Below are positions 34,680 through 44,329 of a DNA stretch of 64,000 bases, one piece after another (position 1 is the first letter of the stretch; each line of letters starts with the position of its first letter). This stretch comes from an uncultured Chitinophaga sp. (lineage in GTDB: Bacteria > Bacteroidota > Bacteroidia > Chitinophagales > Chitinophagaceae). The stretch is from the NCBI RefSeq assembly GCF_902168175.1, contig NZ_CABHOU010000059.1:265763-329762 (forward strand), written 5' to 3'. The notes under the pieces are model-generated. The model was not told where the DNA came from and made no database searches. It saw only the letters and a list, made by a program, of their open reading frames with translations. The translations under genes were made by a program, and so were the position numbers.

Positions 34680-35441
34680 TTAGAGGAACATACCACCCGA
34701 AGCTTCCAGGCGTTGCGCAGTAACCCACTTGGCATCATCGCTGCAGAGAAACGCTACTACCTTGCCAATATCATCAGGCAGCCCTACCCTGCCCAAGGCG
34801 GTTTGCGAAGCAATATGTGCGTTCATCTCATCATTATCTCTTACCACACCACCGCCAAAATCAGTTTCTATGGCACCAGGAGCAATTACGTTCACTCTTA
34901 TTTTACGGGCGCCCAGCTCCCTGGCCATATAGCGCGATAGTGTTTCAACCCCTCCTTTCATAGCGGCATAGGCTGCATGGCCCGGCAGGCTAAAGCGTGC
35001 CAAACCTGTAGATACATTTACAATAGCACCGCCATCGGCCAATATAGGCAGTGACTTCTGGGTAAGAAAAAACACACCTTTTAAGTGAATATTCATCAAA
35101 GTATCGAACTGCTCCTCGGTGGTTTCTGCGAATGATGCATGAATGCCAATACCGGCATTGTTTACGAGATAGTCGAAGTGCGAAGCTCCGAAAGTGTTTT
35201 TCAGTGTGCTGGAAAGACTGATAATAAAGTTATCAAAGGATTTTATTTCGCCGGTATTAAGCTGCAGGGCCGCGGCTTTACGGCCAATGGACGTAATTTG
35301 CTCGACCACTTGCTCTGCCTCATCTTTTTTACTGTTATAGGTAAGAACAATATCCACGCCCTTTGCGGCAAGGCTCAATACCATCTCTTTACCTAAACCA
35401 CGGCTGCCGCCGGTTACCAATGCTATTTTATTTGTTGCCAT
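34680..35441 (-). CDS. short-chain dehydrogenase/reductase (FabG-like SDR)
   Basis: A 253-residue classical SDR: TGGSRGLG cofactor loop (about residues 10-17), LTYNSKKDEAEQVV, YLVNNAGIG near 89, INVSTG serine region, YAAMKGG catalytic Tyr-Lys near 158-162, and RVNVIAPGAIETDFGGG. The C-terminus (TAQRLEASGGMFL) is typical of the ketoreductase/glucose-dehydrogenase-like group. The natural substrate is unknown. It lies 90 bp downstream of the AraC-type gene on the same strand, which may regulate it. Confidence 0.9.
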   Translation of the reverse strand: MATNKIALVTGGSRGLGKEMVLSLAAKGVDIVLTYNSKKDEAEQVVEQITSIGRKAAALQLNTGEIKSFDNFIISLSSTLKNTFGASHFDYLVNNAGIGIHASFAETTEEQFDTLMNIHLKGVFFLTQKSLPILADGGAIVNVSTGLARFSLPGHAAYAAMKGGVETLSRYMARELGARKIRVNVIAPGAIETDFGGGVVRDNDEMNAHIASQTALGRVGLPDDIGKVVAFLCSDDAKWVTAQRLEASGGMFL

Positions 35442-35531
35442 ATGCTTTGTTTTATGAATACAAAACTATGACAGCGGCAGTAGGTAAAATGATGCACTCT
35501 TAAGTATTTACACCCTAAAAATGATCCACTT

Positions 35532-35921
35532 TTAAGTATTTTGCTCCTGGAGTACCTTTTTACGGTATTGCAGCGGTGTAATACCGCACATCCCCCTGAA
35601 GAACTTTATAAAATTGGTAGGTTCTTTATAGGTGAGTTTAAAAGCAATGTCAGCCACAGACATGTCTGTTTCCACCAACATCTTCTGCGCTTCCGCTATA
35701 GTACGCTCTTCCATCCAGTCGCACGGCGACTTTCCGGTAGTTAGTTTAATGGTATTGGTAAGATGCACCGGGTGAATGAACATCAACTCCGCAAAATTCT
35801 TTGAATGATACATATCATCGGCCTTCCCATTGAGAACGTCTTCGAAATGGTTTTCCATGATCTGGAGAAACACTGTAGTAATTTCGTCTTTACGGGAAAG
35901 TATCTTTTTCGGTACCGGCAT
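35532..35921 (-). CDS. stand-alone AraC-type DNA-binding protein
   Basis: 129 residues, little more than the double helix-turn-helix of AraC/XylS regulators: VHLTNTIKLTTGKSPCDWMEERTIAEAQKMLVETDMSVADIAFKLTYKEPTNFIKFFRGMCGITPLQYRKK. The N-terminal 30 residues do not form a sensor domain, so the usual effector-binding half is missing. It starts 32 bp after the end of anmK and ends 90 bp before the SDR gene on the same strand, and could be co-transcribed with either. The target is probably the SDR gene. An intact short regulator is as likely as a truncation product, since no upstream remnant of a sensor domain is visible. Confidence 0.85.
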   Translation of the reverse strand: MPVPKKILSRKDEITTVFLQIMENHFEDVLNGKADDMYHSKNFAELMFIHPVHLTNTIKLTTGKSPCDWMEERTIAEAQKMLVETDMSVADIAFKLTYKEPTNFIKFFRGMCGITPLQYRKKVLQEQNT

Positions 35922-35953
35922 CAGCTACACATTTTCTCAAATTTACGGAAAAC

Positions 35954-37153
35954 TCAGGAGGGGAAACTCACTTTGCCCATCGATACGTTTGGGATACCGT
36001 TTCTTCCTTTCCCGAAGTTCACAGATCCGCCGCATATCATTTCATTCGCAAGCACAGCGAATAGTACGGCCTCCTTCGCATCGGGATTGATATGCAGATC
36101 TTTGGTACTCAAAAAGGTACAACCAGGCAACAGTTCGGTAATATGCCGCATCAACAGCGGATTATGCATCCCACCGCCGCTTACGTAAAACCGGAATCCT
36201 TTACCGTTGTCAGTTACCGACTTAATTGCCTCCGTAATAGTTTCTGCAGAAAAGCGGCTGAGCGTGGCCATCGTATCCTCATGACTGATATCAACTGTTC
36301 CCGAAACTTCTTTCGCATGATGCAGGTAGGCCAGGTTGAATAACTCAGGGCCTGTAGTTTTAGGGAAAGGCTGACGGAAGAAGGGGTGATCCTTTAGCGC
36401 CGCCAGCAATGATGTATTTACACTCCCCTGTAACGCCACACCTGCATGCTCATCAAAATATTTTCCGTAGTGTATGCGCATGTAAGCGTCCATCAACGTA
36501 TTGCCGGAACCGGTGTCGCTGCAAAACACGGCATCAGCATCAAGACTACCAGGCAGGTAGGTAAAGTTGGCAATACCGCCAATATTTAGCATTATCCTGT
36601 TTTCATCTTTTTTAGAGAAGATGAGATAATCGCCGTAAGCTGCCAGTGGTGCGCCTTCTCCCCCCGCTGCTATATGCTTTTGCCGGAAATCGCTCACGGT
36701 AATAATCCCTGTATGTACCGCCACATGATCGCCATCACCGATTTGTAAGGTAGCGTTGCCGAATTTTGCTTGTTTGTGCAGGGATTTAGGTGCATGGAAA
36801 ATCGTTTGTCCATGGCTGGCTACCAGGTCTATTTCAGAAGGTTGCCTGCCCCATTTCCGCAGGCAGTCCAATATAATGGCTGCATGTTGTGTGCCCACCC
36901 AGGCATTTAAAAGACAAACTTTTTCGAGGTCGGCCATCTTCTTCGAGAACACGGCGGCGATCTCCTTTTTATAGTCTTCTCCGTAAGAAACGGTTTCAAA
37001 ATCAACCAGTTCTATATTCGTATCCATGCCCGTACCGCTAAAACGGCATAAGGCTACGTCAAGTCCATCTACAGAAGTCCCCGACATCAGTCCAATAATT
37101 AAACGTTGCCCGCGGCCGGCAATTTCGTGTAAACGGGAAATGTTCTGGTTCAT
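35954..37153 (-). CDS. anmK: anhydro-N-acetylmuramic acid kinase
   Basis: Phosphorylates and opens 1,6-anhydro-MurNAc to MurNAc-6-phosphate with ATP in the cytosol, the entry step of cell-wall sugar recycling. The family signature RLIIGLMSGTSVDGLDVALCRF is at about residues 17-38. HGQTIFH, NIGGIANFTYLPG, FCSDTGSGNTLMDAYM and FYVSGGGMHNPLLM follow as in the sugar-kinase/actin-like fold. The length of 399 residues is within the family range. It is divergent from the DeoR-type regulator (129-bp gap with a promoter), and its product is the substrate of MurQ encoded at 45928. This supports one salvage locus. Confidence 0.96.
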   Translation of the reverse strand: MNQNISRLHEIAGRGQRLIIGLMSGTSVDGLDVALCRFSGTGMDTNIELVDFETVSYGEDYKKEIAAVFSKKMADLEKVCLLNAWVGTQHAAIILDCLRKWGRQPSEIDLVASHGQTIFHAPKSLHKQAKFGNATLQIGDGDHVAVHTGIITVSDFRQKHIAAGGEGAPLAAYGDYLIFSKKDENRIMLNIGGIANFTYLPGSLDADAVFCSDTGSGNTLMDAYMRIHYGKYFDEHAGVALQGSVNTSLLAALKDHPFFRQPFPKTTGPELFNLAYLHHAKEVSGTVDISHEDTMATLSRFSAETITEAIKSVTDNGKGFRFYVSGGGMHNPLLMRHITELLPGCTFLSTKDLHINPDAKEAVLFAVLANEMICGGSVNFGKGRNGIPNVSMGKVSFPS

Positions 37154-37225
37154 ATGCGTGTTTTGGTTGTTTGAATAGGATTATTTGCAGCTTTATTCAG
37201 GTATTGAAGTAAAAATATGCACTTT

Positions 37226-37257
37226 TTTGCGTTTTTGTGAAAAATAAAGTAAGTTTG
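37226..37257 (+). promoter_or_regulatory. Bacteroidota-type promoter of the DeoR-led operon
   Basis: TTTG at 37226-37229 and TAAGTTTG (TAnnTTTG) at 37250-37257 with a 20-bp spacer, 25 bp before the ATG at 37283. This matches the housekeeping -33/-7 pattern and probably drives deoR and, by read-through, the SusC/SusD pair. Confidence 0.7.
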
Positions 37258-37282
37258 TAAGAGAGGCCAAAATCATTTGTTT

Positions 37283-38029
37283 ATGCTTAAAAAGGAGCGG
37301 CAGTCATTTATTTTACACCAGGTAAATTTGCATAACAAAGTATTGTCGGTAGACCTAAGCCAGCAAATGGCGGTGTCTGAAGATACGATACGCCGCGACC
37401 TGAACGAAATGGCTAAACAGGGTAAATTAATTAAAGCCCACGGCGGCGCTCTTTCCAAATCCTTCCATCTTTCCATAGCTTCTGATCACGTATACGCATT
37501 AAACAGTAAAAAACGTATCGCCACCAAAGCCTGTCGCCTTATTAAAGATGGCATGTTCGTACTTACATCCGGCGGTACAACGATAATAGAACTGGCAAAG
37601 TCGCTCCCACCGGAGCTTACGGCTACGTTTATTACAGTAAGTTTACCAGCGGCTTATGAATACATTCATCATCCAAACATCGAGGTGATTTTCATTGGCG
37701 ACAAAATTTCAAAAAATTCGCAGATCTCTATCGGCGGAAGTGTGGTCTCCAGAATTAAAGGCATCAGGGCCGATTTATGTTTCCTGGGCACGAATGCAAT
37801 AGACATCAAAAACGGTATTACCGACAACGACTGGGAAGTGGTAGAAGTTAAAAAGGCGATGATAGAGTCGTCAGACCGCATAGCTTCCCTGTCTATCACC
37901 GAAAAATTAAACACTGCACAACGTATTAAGGTTTGCGACCTTAACTGCATTCACACCCTTGTTACAGAACTCGATCCTGAACACGAAACTCTCCAGCCAT
38001 ACAAGGCCACAGGCATCGAAATAATCTAA
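37283..38029 (+). CDS. DeoR/GlpR-family transcriptional regulator
   Basis: A 248-residue repressor-type regulator. The N-terminal winged HTH is KKERQSFILHQVNLHNKVLSVDLSQQMAVSEDTIRRDLNEMAKQGKLIKAHGGAL, the DeoR signature with IRRDL. The sugar-phosphate sensor domain follows (ILTSGGTT-type LTSGGTTIIELAKSLP and FLGTNAIDIKNGITDNDWEVVEVKKAMIESS). The ATG at 37283 is preferred over a TTG two codons earlier. DeoR proteins usually sense phosphorylated sugars. Beside AnmK and MurQ the plausible ligand is MurNAc-6-phosphate or GlcNAc-6-phosphate (inference). It is divergent from anmK and 62 bp upstream of the SusC gene. Confidence 0.92.
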   Translation: MLKKERQSFILHQVNLHNKVLSVDLSQQMAVSEDTIRRDLNEMAKQGKLIKAHGGALSKSFHLSIASDHVYALNSKKRIATKACRLIKDGMFVLTSGGTTIIELAKSLPPELTATFITVSLPAAYEYIHHPNIEVIFIGDKISKNSQISIGGSVVSRIKGIRADLCFLGTNAIDIKNGITDNDWEVVEVKKAMIESSDRIASLSITEKLNTAQRIKVCDLNCIHTLVTELDPEHETLQPYKATGIEII

Positions 38030-38091
38030 GAGTCATGTAAGCGAGAAGTATCCAACCAATTTACTATTCTTCACTTTTTAAAACTGGGTTT

Positions 38092-41000
38092 ATGATAAGA
38101 AATTTATTGGCCGGGCGGGTAAAGGGGAAATTCTTTTCCCTGGGCCTGGTCCTGCAGCTGGTGTCCCTATTTACCTACGCGCAGACCAGGATTTCCGGAA
38201 CGGTAACAGGAGCAGATGGCAAGGGATTGCCTACTATTGCCGTACAGGTACAGGGCACTAATACCGGCGCATTTACTGGCGCCGATGGCAAGTACGAACT
38301 AACAGGTAACCTGAAGAACGGCAGCTATACACTCATTTTTTCCAGTATTGGCTTTAAACCCGTGGAGAAAAAAATCGATGTAAATGGCAGCACACCTATC
38401 ACAGCAGATGCAAGCATGGTGGAAGATGTGTTAGGCCTCGATGAAATTGTAGTAACCGGTAACATCGTAGCTACTTCCAAAAAGAGACTGACAAACGCTA
38501 TCTCTACCGTATCATCCAAAGAAATTCAAAACACTGCTGCTACCGGCATTGACGGAGCTTTACAAGGCAAAGTGGCAGGTGCCACTATCAGTCAGAACTC
38601 GGGCAACCCGGCAGGTGGTATTTCGGTAAGGCTCCGCGGCCCCAGCTCCATAGTAGGCAGTTCGGACCCGTTGTACATTGTGGACGGCGTTATCGTCAAC
38701 AATGAATCCAAACAACTGATAGACCTTGGCGGTTATGCACAAAACAGGCTGGTAGACCTGAACCCTGCAGACATCGACAGGATCGAAGTCATTAAAGGTG
38801 CCGCAGCATCGGCAATTTACGGATCACGTGCGAGCAATGGTGTGGTGCAGATCTTTACTAAAAAAGGTAAAACAGGCGCACCGCAGATAGCGTTTAATAC
38901 CGCATTTAAAACCAACAGCGTTCGTAAAAAGCTGGAGTACAACGAATATCCTTTCCGCTTTAACAATGCCACTGTAACCGATACCACCAAAACAGCCGTG
39001 CAGCGTTACGATTACCAGGACGATATATTCCATACTGGTATTGGGACCGACAACTCACTTTCTGTTGCCGGCGGTACCGATGCTACCCATTATTATATAG
39101 GGCTTTCGAACTTCTATAACGAGGGTATCATTAAAAACACCAACTTTAACAGGAATGGCCTCCGGGTGAATTTATCACAGAAGCTGGGTAAGATTTTTAC
39201 ACTTAGCGGCGGTGCGAACTATACACTAAGCAGCAGCAACGAAATTCCGAACGGTGGTATTACCGAAGCTTACGGTGCTTTAACAGGCTTCATTTTTGCC
39301 AACAACTTTGTAAACCCGGAAAAAGATCCGGTGACAGGTATTTATCCTTCCACCGCCCCTACCGCTATTTTGCGCAGGACTAACCCGCTGGAAGCGATCG
39401 ACCGGTTTAAGTTCCGCCAGAAAGTAAACCGCTTCATCGGTAGTTTGCAACTGAACGCGAAACCTATCGAAGGCCTGAACATCGATTATGTTTTCGGTCT
39501 GGATAATTATACACAGATATCAACCGCATATATTCCGCCTAAAAACACCACACCGTCTTACGATGGAGGTTTCTCTCAAACAGCGAATGCCACTGTATTA
39601 CAAACCAACAACGACCTGAGCGCCAGCTACCGTAAAAAAGTGAACAGCTGGCTGGAATCTACTACCGGTATTGGTGGTACGATGCAGTACGACAGGCTTA
39701 ATACCCTGGTGGCAAAAGCGTTACAGCTGGGCACATTCGGAGAAACGGTGAACAACGGTACAGCTACGGTAACTGAAAACAGAACCGAACGTTCCATTAT
39801 GGGCGGTTACCTGCAGGAAACGATTGGGTTGTTTGATAAGATTTACTTAACCGGTGCGGCCAGGCTCGATGCATCGTCTGTATACAGTCCTGATAACCGC
39901 TGGCAGTTCTACCCTAAAGTGAGCGGCGCTTACCTGCTTTCCGAAGAAGACTTTTGGCGCGATTCTAAACTGGGCGAAGTAATGCCACTGGTGAAAATCC
40001 GTGCAGCCTGGGGTGAATCAGGCAACCTTACCGCCATTGGTGCTTACGATCGCTACTCCCTTTATAGCCCGGTTAATTACAGCGGCTCTACTGGTTATAT
40101 TACTGCTCCTTTACTTGGCAATACGAATATCCAACCGGAAAGGCAACGTGAGTTTGAAGTGGGTGCCGACCTTTCTTTCTTAAAAGACAGGATCAGTGTG
40201 GAGTTCAGTTATTATAACAAGGACATCCAGGACATGATCCTGAACAGAACACTGGCACCAAGCACCGCTTACAACAACCGTTTCCAGAACGTGGGCGTAA
40301 TGAAAAACAAAGGTATAGAAGTGATGTTGAAAGCCGTAGCTGTAAATTCCAAAGACTTCCAATGGGTAACTACATTGAGCTATACGCACAATACGAACGT
40401 GATTAACGGAGTAGAAGGTAATGGCATATTGCCTTTTGCCGGTGGCTTTGGCCAGGTAGCCGCTGTTAACGGTTACGCACTCGGCGCTTTCTACAGCACC
40501 TTCTATGCGCGTAATACCGACGGCTCCCTGTTGCTTACGCCCGGAGGATTACCACAACGTGAAAGAGGTGTGCAGGGTGCTAACGGTACTTACACCACAC
40601 AACGCGATGCCAACGGTCAGCCAAGCGGCACCATCCTCAGTAAAGTAATCGGCGATCCAAATCCTAAACACATTGTTTCCTGGATCAACGACCTGAACTA
40701 TAAAAAGTTCAGTCTGCGTATGCAGTGGGACGGTATGCTCGGTTTCGATGTGTTCAACTTTACCAGGCGCGTGGGCGATAATGCCAACTACGGTGGATTA
40801 AAAGGATATGAAGCAGAACTGAAAGGCCAGGTTCCTAAAGGTACCAGCGCCGCCCTGTTCTCCATCTTCGAAAACTGGATTGAGAAAGGAGACTTCGTGA
40901 AACTGCGTGAGCTGTCGCTCGCCTACAACCTGGTTCCAGATGCGGGCAGGTTGAAAAACCTGCGCATTGTTGCTTCCGGAAGGAACCTTTTCTCTATCGA

Positions 41001-41124
41001 TAACTACAGCGGCTACGACCCTGAAATTAACGCCGCCGGGCAGGATAACGCGGTAAGAGGCTTCGACTTCGTGGAAGTACCTTTACCAAGAACTTTCCAG
41101 CTGGGCCTTAACGTTAACTTCTAA
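38092..41124 (+). CDS. SusC/RagA-family TonB-dependent receptor (muropeptide locus)
   Basis: A 1010-residue outer-membrane transporter. After the signal peptide (ending near residue 31) it has a carboxypeptidase-like domain (ISGTVTGADGKGLPTIAVQVQGTNTGAFTGADGKYELTG, about 33-115), the plug (EIVVTGNIVATSKKRLTNAISTVS ... IDRIEVIKGAAASAIYGSRASNGVVQIFTKKG) and a barrel ending FQLGLNVNF. Unlike the other two complete SusC proteins here it lacks an STN domain, so it does not signal to an ECF sigma factor, in keeping with control by the DeoR regulator just upstream. By context it imports cell-wall fragments. No glycoside hydrolase is encoded in this locus. Confidence 0.95.
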   Translation: MIRNLLAGRVKGKFFSLGLVLQLVSLFTYAQTRISGTVTGADGKGLPTIAVQVQGTNTGAFTGADGKYELTGNLKNGSYTLIFSSIGFKPVEKKIDVNGSTPITADASMVEDVLGLDEIVVTGNIVATSKKRLTNAISTVSSKEIQNTAATGIDGALQGKVAGATISQNSGNPAGGISVRLRGPSSIVGSSDPLYIVDGVIVNNESKQLIDLGGYAQNRLVDLNPADIDRIEVIKGAAASAIYGSRASNGVVQIFTKKGKTGAPQIAFNTAFKTNSVRKKLEYNEYPFRFNNATVTDTTKTAVQRYDYQDDIFHTGIGTDNSLSVAGGTDATHYYIGLSNFYNEGIIKNTNFNRNGLRVNLSQKLGKIFTLSGGANYTLSSSNEIPNGGITEAYGALTGFIFANNFVNPEKDPVTGIYPSTAPTAILRRTNPLEAIDRFKFRQKVNRFIGSLQLNAKPIEGLNIDYVFGLDNYTQISTAYIPPKNTTPSYDGGFSQTANATVLQTNNDLSASYRKKVNSWLESTTGIGGTMQYDRLNTLVAKALQLGTFGETVNNGTATVTENRTERSIMGGYLQETIGLFDKIYLTGAARLDASSVYSPDNRWQFYPKVSGAYLLSEEDFWRDSKLGEVMPLVKIRAAWGESGNLTAIGAYDRYSLYSPVNYSGSTGYITAPLLGNTNIQPERQREFEVGADLSFLKDRISVEFSYYNKDIQDMILNRTLAPSTAYNNRFQNVGVMKNKGIEVMLKAVAVNSKDFQWVTTLSYTHNTNVINGVEGNGILPFAGGFGQVAAVNGYALGAFYSTFYARNTDGSLLLTPGGLPQRERGVQGANGTYTTQRDANGQPSGTILSKVIGDPNPKHIVSWINDLNYKKFSLRMQWDGMLGFDVFNFTRRVGDNANYGGLKGYEAELKGQVPKGTSAALFSIFENWIEKGDFVKLRELSLAYNLVPDAGRLKNLRIVASGRNLFSIDNYSGYDPEINAAGQDNAVRGFDFVEVPLPRTFQLGLNVNF

Positions 41125-41154
41125 TTTTCACCGGACGATTAAATGCTGAACAAC

Positions 41155-42480
41155 ATGAAAAAGAAATCAATTTATATAGGGCTTACCGTAGCGATGCTGG
41201 CCATGGGCGGTTGTAAATTAGACTACACCAATCCCAACGGGCCTACCGATAACCAGATACTCACTTCCCGCGAAGGTATGATTACCCTGGCGGTGGGTTT
41301 AAAACAATACTATTCACAGTCCTGCGTACAAAACCTGATTAACGCAGTAGGAGTAACCAGCCGTGAATTAAAAGGCGTATCCACCTTTACCAACGTACTG
41401 GAACTGGAAGCCGGCGGTACTGCGCTACCGACCTTTAATGCCAACATACTCAATCTATGGAGCGCTGAATTACGCGCCATGGGCATGGCCGACAACCTGA
41501 TGAGCCAGTCGAAAGTGATACTGGCAGCAGATTTGCCGACACAAACAGGGCTTGTTGCCTTTGGCAGTTTGTTTAAAGCGATGACCATTACGGGGCTGGC
41601 TACTGCATACGAACAATTCCCGATTACTACTTCTACTGCAGGCAACGTTAGCTTCGTTACCAGGCAGGCAGGGCTCGAAAACGCCATCGACCTGCTGGAT
41701 GCAGCCGTTGCTGCTATCGCCGCCAATGCACCATCTACCGAGTTCAACACCCGTGTATTGGGTAGCAATATTATCCTGCTGGATTGTATTAATACCTACC
41801 GCGCCCGTATAAACATGATGCTGGGCAGGTACGCACCCTCGCTCACCGCAGCTAACCTTGTAAACCTGGCTACCAAATCGCAGTTCGACTATACCACACA
41901 AAGTCAGAACCCTATTTACAACCAGGTAGTAATTGCCGCTAACTTTAAACCCCGTGCGAACTTTGGTTTACCTGCGGGTTTATTTGAGGCCGGTGATGCG
42001 CGCCTTAACTTCTACCTCTCCACGCCCGATGTAGTTGTTGGTGGCGAAACCCTTAAAACGATCAAAGGCTTTTTCGATGCCATCGACAAACCCATTCCGG
42101 TTTACCTGCCCGATGAAGTACGCCTGTTAAAAGCAGAAGCTATCATCCGCAGCAATGGTGACCTGAATGTGGCCAAAACATTTATCGATGAAGTACGCAC
42201 ACAAACCACGGGCGATCCGTTTGGGGTATACGCGGCATTGCCGGCTTACAGCGGCCCATTAACCGCCGACGCTTTACTCACCGAAGTATACAAACAACGT
42301 TCGGCCGAACTGTTTTTACAGGGCTTACGCCTCGAAGACAGCCGCCGTTTTGGTCGCCCGGCACCACCAGCCAACCTGAACCCGGTGCCCACGACTTACG
42401 AAAGAACAAGAAACTTCTATCCATACCCGGACCAGGAAAGATTAAACAATACGAATACACCTGCCGATCCGGCCATTTAA
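41155..42480 (+). CDS. SusD/RagB-family lipoprotein (muropeptide locus)
   Basis: A 441-residue lipoprotein (MKKKSIYIGLTVAMLAMGGC, lipidated Cys20). An ATG four codons earlier at 41143 is possible but would put extra residues before the signal peptide. SusD marks: LITSREGMITLAVGLKQYY-type opening, VGVTSRELKG, PVYLPDEVRLLKAEAIIR near residue 325 and EVYKQRSAELFLQGLRLEDSRRFGRP near 385. Shorter than many SusD proteins (usually about 500-600), suggesting a small ligand. It follows SusC by 30 bp and a strong hairpin comes after its stop codon. Confidence 0.93.
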   Translation: MKKKSIYIGLTVAMLAMGGCKLDYTNPNGPTDNQILTSREGMITLAVGLKQYYSQSCVQNLINAVGVTSRELKGVSTFTNVLELEAGGTALPTFNANILNLWSAELRAMGMADNLMSQSKVILAADLPTQTGLVAFGSLFKAMTITGLATAYEQFPITTSTAGNVSFVTRQAGLENAIDLLDAAVAAIAANAPSTEFNTRVLGSNIILLDCINTYRARINMMLGRYAPSLTAANLVNLATKSQFDYTTQSQNPIYNQVVIAANFKPRANFGLPAGLFEAGDARLNFYLSTPDVVVGGETLKTIKGFFDAIDKPIPVYLPDEVRLLKAEAIIRSNGDLNVAKTFIDEVRTQTTGDPFGVYAALPAYSGPLTADALLTEVYKQRSAELFLQGLRLEDSRRFGRPAPPANLNPVPTTYERTRNFYPYPDQERLNNTNTPADPAI

Positions 42481-42490
42481 CACAAACTAT

Positions 42491-42518
42491 AATGGAGGCG
42501 CGTTACAGCGCCTCCATT
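42491..42518 (+). promoter_or_regulatory. strong intercistronic hairpin after susD
   Basis: A perfect 11-bp stem AATGGAGGCGC / GCGCCTCCATT with a 6-nt loop between the susD stop (42480) and the hydrolase start (42533). There is no T-tract, so it is more likely an mRNA-stabilising or attenuating element than a full terminator. Confidence 0.6.
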
Positions 42519-42532
42519 ACTAACTATCAGGA

Positions 42533-44329
42533 ATGAAGAAATACCTGGCTTTTATTCTTTGTTTAAGTTTCACGGCTACCTATGCGCAACAACATTCCAC
42601 GAGCCTTGCAAAGGCGGAAGCACTGCGTAAGGCGGAACAGCAAACTGTATTGCTCAACAACAAGGCTAACCTGATACCGCTGGAAAATCTTTCCCGTTAT
42701 CATGCGGCCGTACTTCATTACAACGACCGCCAGGCGCCTGTATTTGATAGTATTACAGGGCGCTATAAAGCCGTTAAAAGTTTTTATATAGATACCATTA
42801 GCAGTACAGAAAGCTTCCACGCCCTGCATGATCAACTGAAGTTTTACAACCTTGTTATCGTTCGTTTATCTTCCCTTAATACCCCCTTAATCAACTTTTT
42901 AAAACAGATAGAAAATAACCGGCAATTGATAATTGTATGCAGCGGCGCACAAAACCTGGCTTCATTGGGAGCATTTCGATCGCCGGTTATCTGGAATGAA
43001 GACGATAGCGAGATGAATGCTTCGGTGGCTGCGCAAATAATTTTTGGTGGCATGGCGGCAAGTGGCCGGCTGAAAACAGCTTACGGCTTGTTCCCTAAAG
43101 GCGCAGGCTTTACCACCAGCAAAACACGGTTGGGATACGCTTTCCCCGAATCTGTAAAACTGAACAGCGAACAACTGAACAACATCGATTCTATAGTAAC
43201 TGCAGGCATTGCCGCCCATTCGGCCCCATCTGCAGTCATATTATTAGTGAAGGATGGAAAAGTAATCTTCCACAAAGCTTATGGCCACCATACCTATAAC
43301 ATCAGTTCCCAGGCCAGCCAGCCCGATGACATTTTCGATCTCGCATCTATTACCAAAGTAAGTGCTACCACCCAGGCCGTAATGGGGTTGTATGATAAGG
43401 GCTTACTGAAACTGGAAGACCCCATCAGCCAATATGTAACGGTTAATAAAAACATCCCCGACAAAAAAGATATTAAGATCAAAGAGGCGCTGCTGCACGA
43501 AGCGGGATATACGCCTTATATTAAGTTCTTTGAAAAACTGCAACCGGGCGATATGAGCCACGACTCTTCCGCCCTCTACCCTACTAAGGTGGCAGATGGC
43601 TATTTCCTGCGGGCAGGCTATTTTGACAGTGTAATGTGGCCCGTCACCCTGGCCTCGCCGGTGTTAACGAGGGGCAAATACGTGTACAGCGATGTAAGCA
43701 TGTATATGATGAAGGAGGTGGTAGAAAACATCACCCATCAACCTTTAAACGAATACCTGGATAACGGCTTATACGCCAGGCTGGGCATGCAAACTATGGG
43801 CTACCTGCCACGCAACCGCTTTACCCGCCAGCGCATTGTTCCTACTACCGAAAACGATAACTGGTTTCGCAACATGCTGGTGCAGGGTTACGTAAACGAC
43901 CCCGGCGCTGCGATGGCCGGCGGCGTGGAAGGTCATGCAGGACTATTTGCGGATGCCAATGATATGGCCATCCTGTTCCAGATGCTGCTAAATAAGGGCA
44001 GTTACGGCGGCGAAACGTTTTACAAACCAGCCACGGTGGAGCTGTTCACCTCGGGACAATCAAAAGTAAGCAGCCGGGCACTGGGCTTTGCAAGGGTGGC
44101 CGACAATCTGCCGAGCAGCAGTGGCCTCGCATCGGCCAGCTCCTTCGGGCACAGCGGTTATACAGGCACTTTTGTATGGGCCGACCCTGCTTATAATATG
44201 ATCTACATCTGCCTCACCAACCGCGTGTACCCGGATGATGGAAAAACCTACGGTCCGGCGAAGGTGAACATACGTCCGCTGGCGCTGGACGTGTTTTACA
44301 AGGCGGTGTTAAACAGCCGGAAGGAATAA
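42533..44329 (+). CDS. exported beta-lactamase-fold serine hydrolase with orphan GH3 C-terminal domain
   Basis: 598 residues with signal peptide MKKYLAFILCLSFTATYAQ. Residues about 28-190 look like a glycoside hydrolase family 3 C-terminal domain (LRKAEQQTVLLNNKANLIPLE at its start, AAQIIFGGMAASGRLKTAYG at its end), but the GH3 catalytic barrel that normally precedes it is absent. Residues about 215-590 are a class C beta-lactamase/penicillin-binding fold with Ser272-x-x-Lys275 (SITK), Tyr385-Ser-Asp387 and His540-Ser-Gly542. In Bacteroidota, proteins with GH3 (NagZ-like), GH3_C and beta-lactamase domains occur, and this appears to be a shortened relative. It could act on peptide stems or ester groups of muropeptides in the periplasm (inference). 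Confidence 0.85.
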   Translation: MKKYLAFILCLSFTATYAQQHSTSLAKAEALRKAEQQTVLLNNKANLIPLENLSRYHAAVLHYNDRQAPVFDSITGRYKAVKSFYIDTISSTESFHALHDQLKFYNLVIVRLSSLNTPLINFLKQIENNRQLIIVCSGAQNLASLGAFRSPVIWNEDDSEMNASVAAQIIFGGMAASGRLKTAYGLFPKGAGFTTSKTRLGYAFPESVKLNSEQLNNIDSIVTAGIAAHSAPSAVILLVKDGKVIFHKAYGHHTYNISSQASQPDDIFDLASITKVSATTQAVMGLYDKGLLKLEDPISQYVTVNKNIPDKKDIKIKEALLHEAGYTPYIKFFEKLQPGDMSHDSSALYPTKVADGYFLRAGYFDSVMWPVTLASPVLTRGKYVYSDVSMYMMKEVVENITHQPLNEYLDNGLYARLGMQTMGYLPRNRFTRQRIVPTTENDNWFRNMLVQGYVNDPGAAMAGGVEGHAGLFADANDMAILFQMLLNKGSYGGETFYKPATVELFTSGQSKVSSRALGFARVADNLPSSSGLASASSFGHSGYTGTFVWADPAYNMIYICLTNRVYPDDGKTYGPAKVNIRPLALDVFYKAVLNSRKE

